A stretch of DNA of 6,285 nucleotides. Origin: JALYIM01 sp040003205. GTDB taxonomy: Bacteria; Acidobacteriota; Terriglobia; Terriglobales; Acidobacteriaceae. Location of the stretch: assembly GCA_040003205.1 (NCBI GenBank), contig JBDUDA010000179.1, positions 1 to 6,285 on the forward strand, in the 5' to 3' direction. Position 1 is the stretch's first letter, and every line of letters begins with the position of its first letter. The position numbers and the translations under genes are program-made. Positions 6,231 to 6,285 of the stretch are shown here, one piece after another. The notes under the pieces are model-generated. The model saw only the letters and a list, made by a program, of their open reading frames with translations. It was not told the DNA's origin and did not search any database.

Positions 6231-6285
6231 TGGTGGCGGCGGTAGGACTCGAACCTACGACCTACGGATTATGAGACCGTCGCTC
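6231..6285 (-). tRNA. tRNA with CAT anticodon (elongator Met or Ile2), 5' part outside the window
   Basis: On the minus strand the 3' portion of a tRNA is visible: the end of the D stem (GAGC), an anticodon arm with loop CTCATAA (anticodon CAT at 6273-6271), a 5-base variable loop, a T arm GTAGG-TTCGAGT-CCTAC, the acceptor 3' strand CGCCGCC, discriminator A and an encoded CCA (6233-6231). The anticodon stem lacks the three G-C pairs of an initiator tRNA, so it is elongator tRNA-Met or a lysidine-modified tRNA-Ile2. The loop-closing pair 31-39 appears as T-T. About 20 bases of the 5' end are missing. Confidence 0.9.

Noticed and set aside
6231..6285. Initiator tRNA-fMet
   Set aside because: The anticodon stem does not have the three consecutive G-C pairs next to the loop that mark initiators, so elongator Met or Ile2 fits better.

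Overview
The window looks like a chromosomal stretch from a moderately GC-rich soil-type bacterium. The closest family resemblances I recall (a GAF-linked alpha-glucan phosphorylase, a Crp/Fnr regulator of the 'SAFN…FLAN / SSEKRLARILLLLAHFGKEG / LLNIVLHD' type, and YciF and YtxH stress proteins) fit an Acidobacteriota member. This is inference from recalled family resemblance, not from a search. No mobile element, CRISPR array or phage structural gene is visible.

Layout. Positions 1-2568 (minus strand) hold a large partial gene. It is open to the left edge and encodes a GAF sensor domain fused to an alpha-glucan (glycogen/maltodextrin) phosphorylase. Positions 2715-3367 (minus) hold a Crp/Fnr-family regulator whose reading frame is broken by an apparent one-base deletion. 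Both halves are otherwise intact, and restoring one base gives a 217-residue protein. Two palindromic elements lie just upstream of it. Positions 3480-5131 (minus) form a compact membrane-protein operon, read right to left: a YqjE/'phage holin 3_6'-like two-helix protein, a 78-residue single-helix protein coupled to it by an ATGA overlap, and a YihY/BrkB six-helix membrane protein. A divergent intergenic region (5132-5396) separates this operon from a plus-strand YciE/YciF (DUF892) ferritin-like gene, which ends at a strong Rho-independent terminator. Next comes a 56-residue YtxH-like membrane protein. A CAT-anticodon tRNA enters from the right edge on the minus strand.

How it fits together. 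The right-hand part resembles a general envelope/osmotic stress set: YqjE-like, YihY/BrkB, YciF and YtxH proteins are typically stress-associated and of poorly known mechanism. The left-hand part concerns storage-polysaccharide breakdown, with a built-in small-molecule or redox-type sensor domain and a neighbouring Crp/Fnr gene. The points most worth a second look are the broken regulator, the GAF-phosphorylase fusion and the paired palindromes sharing a half-site. I see no wholly new system.
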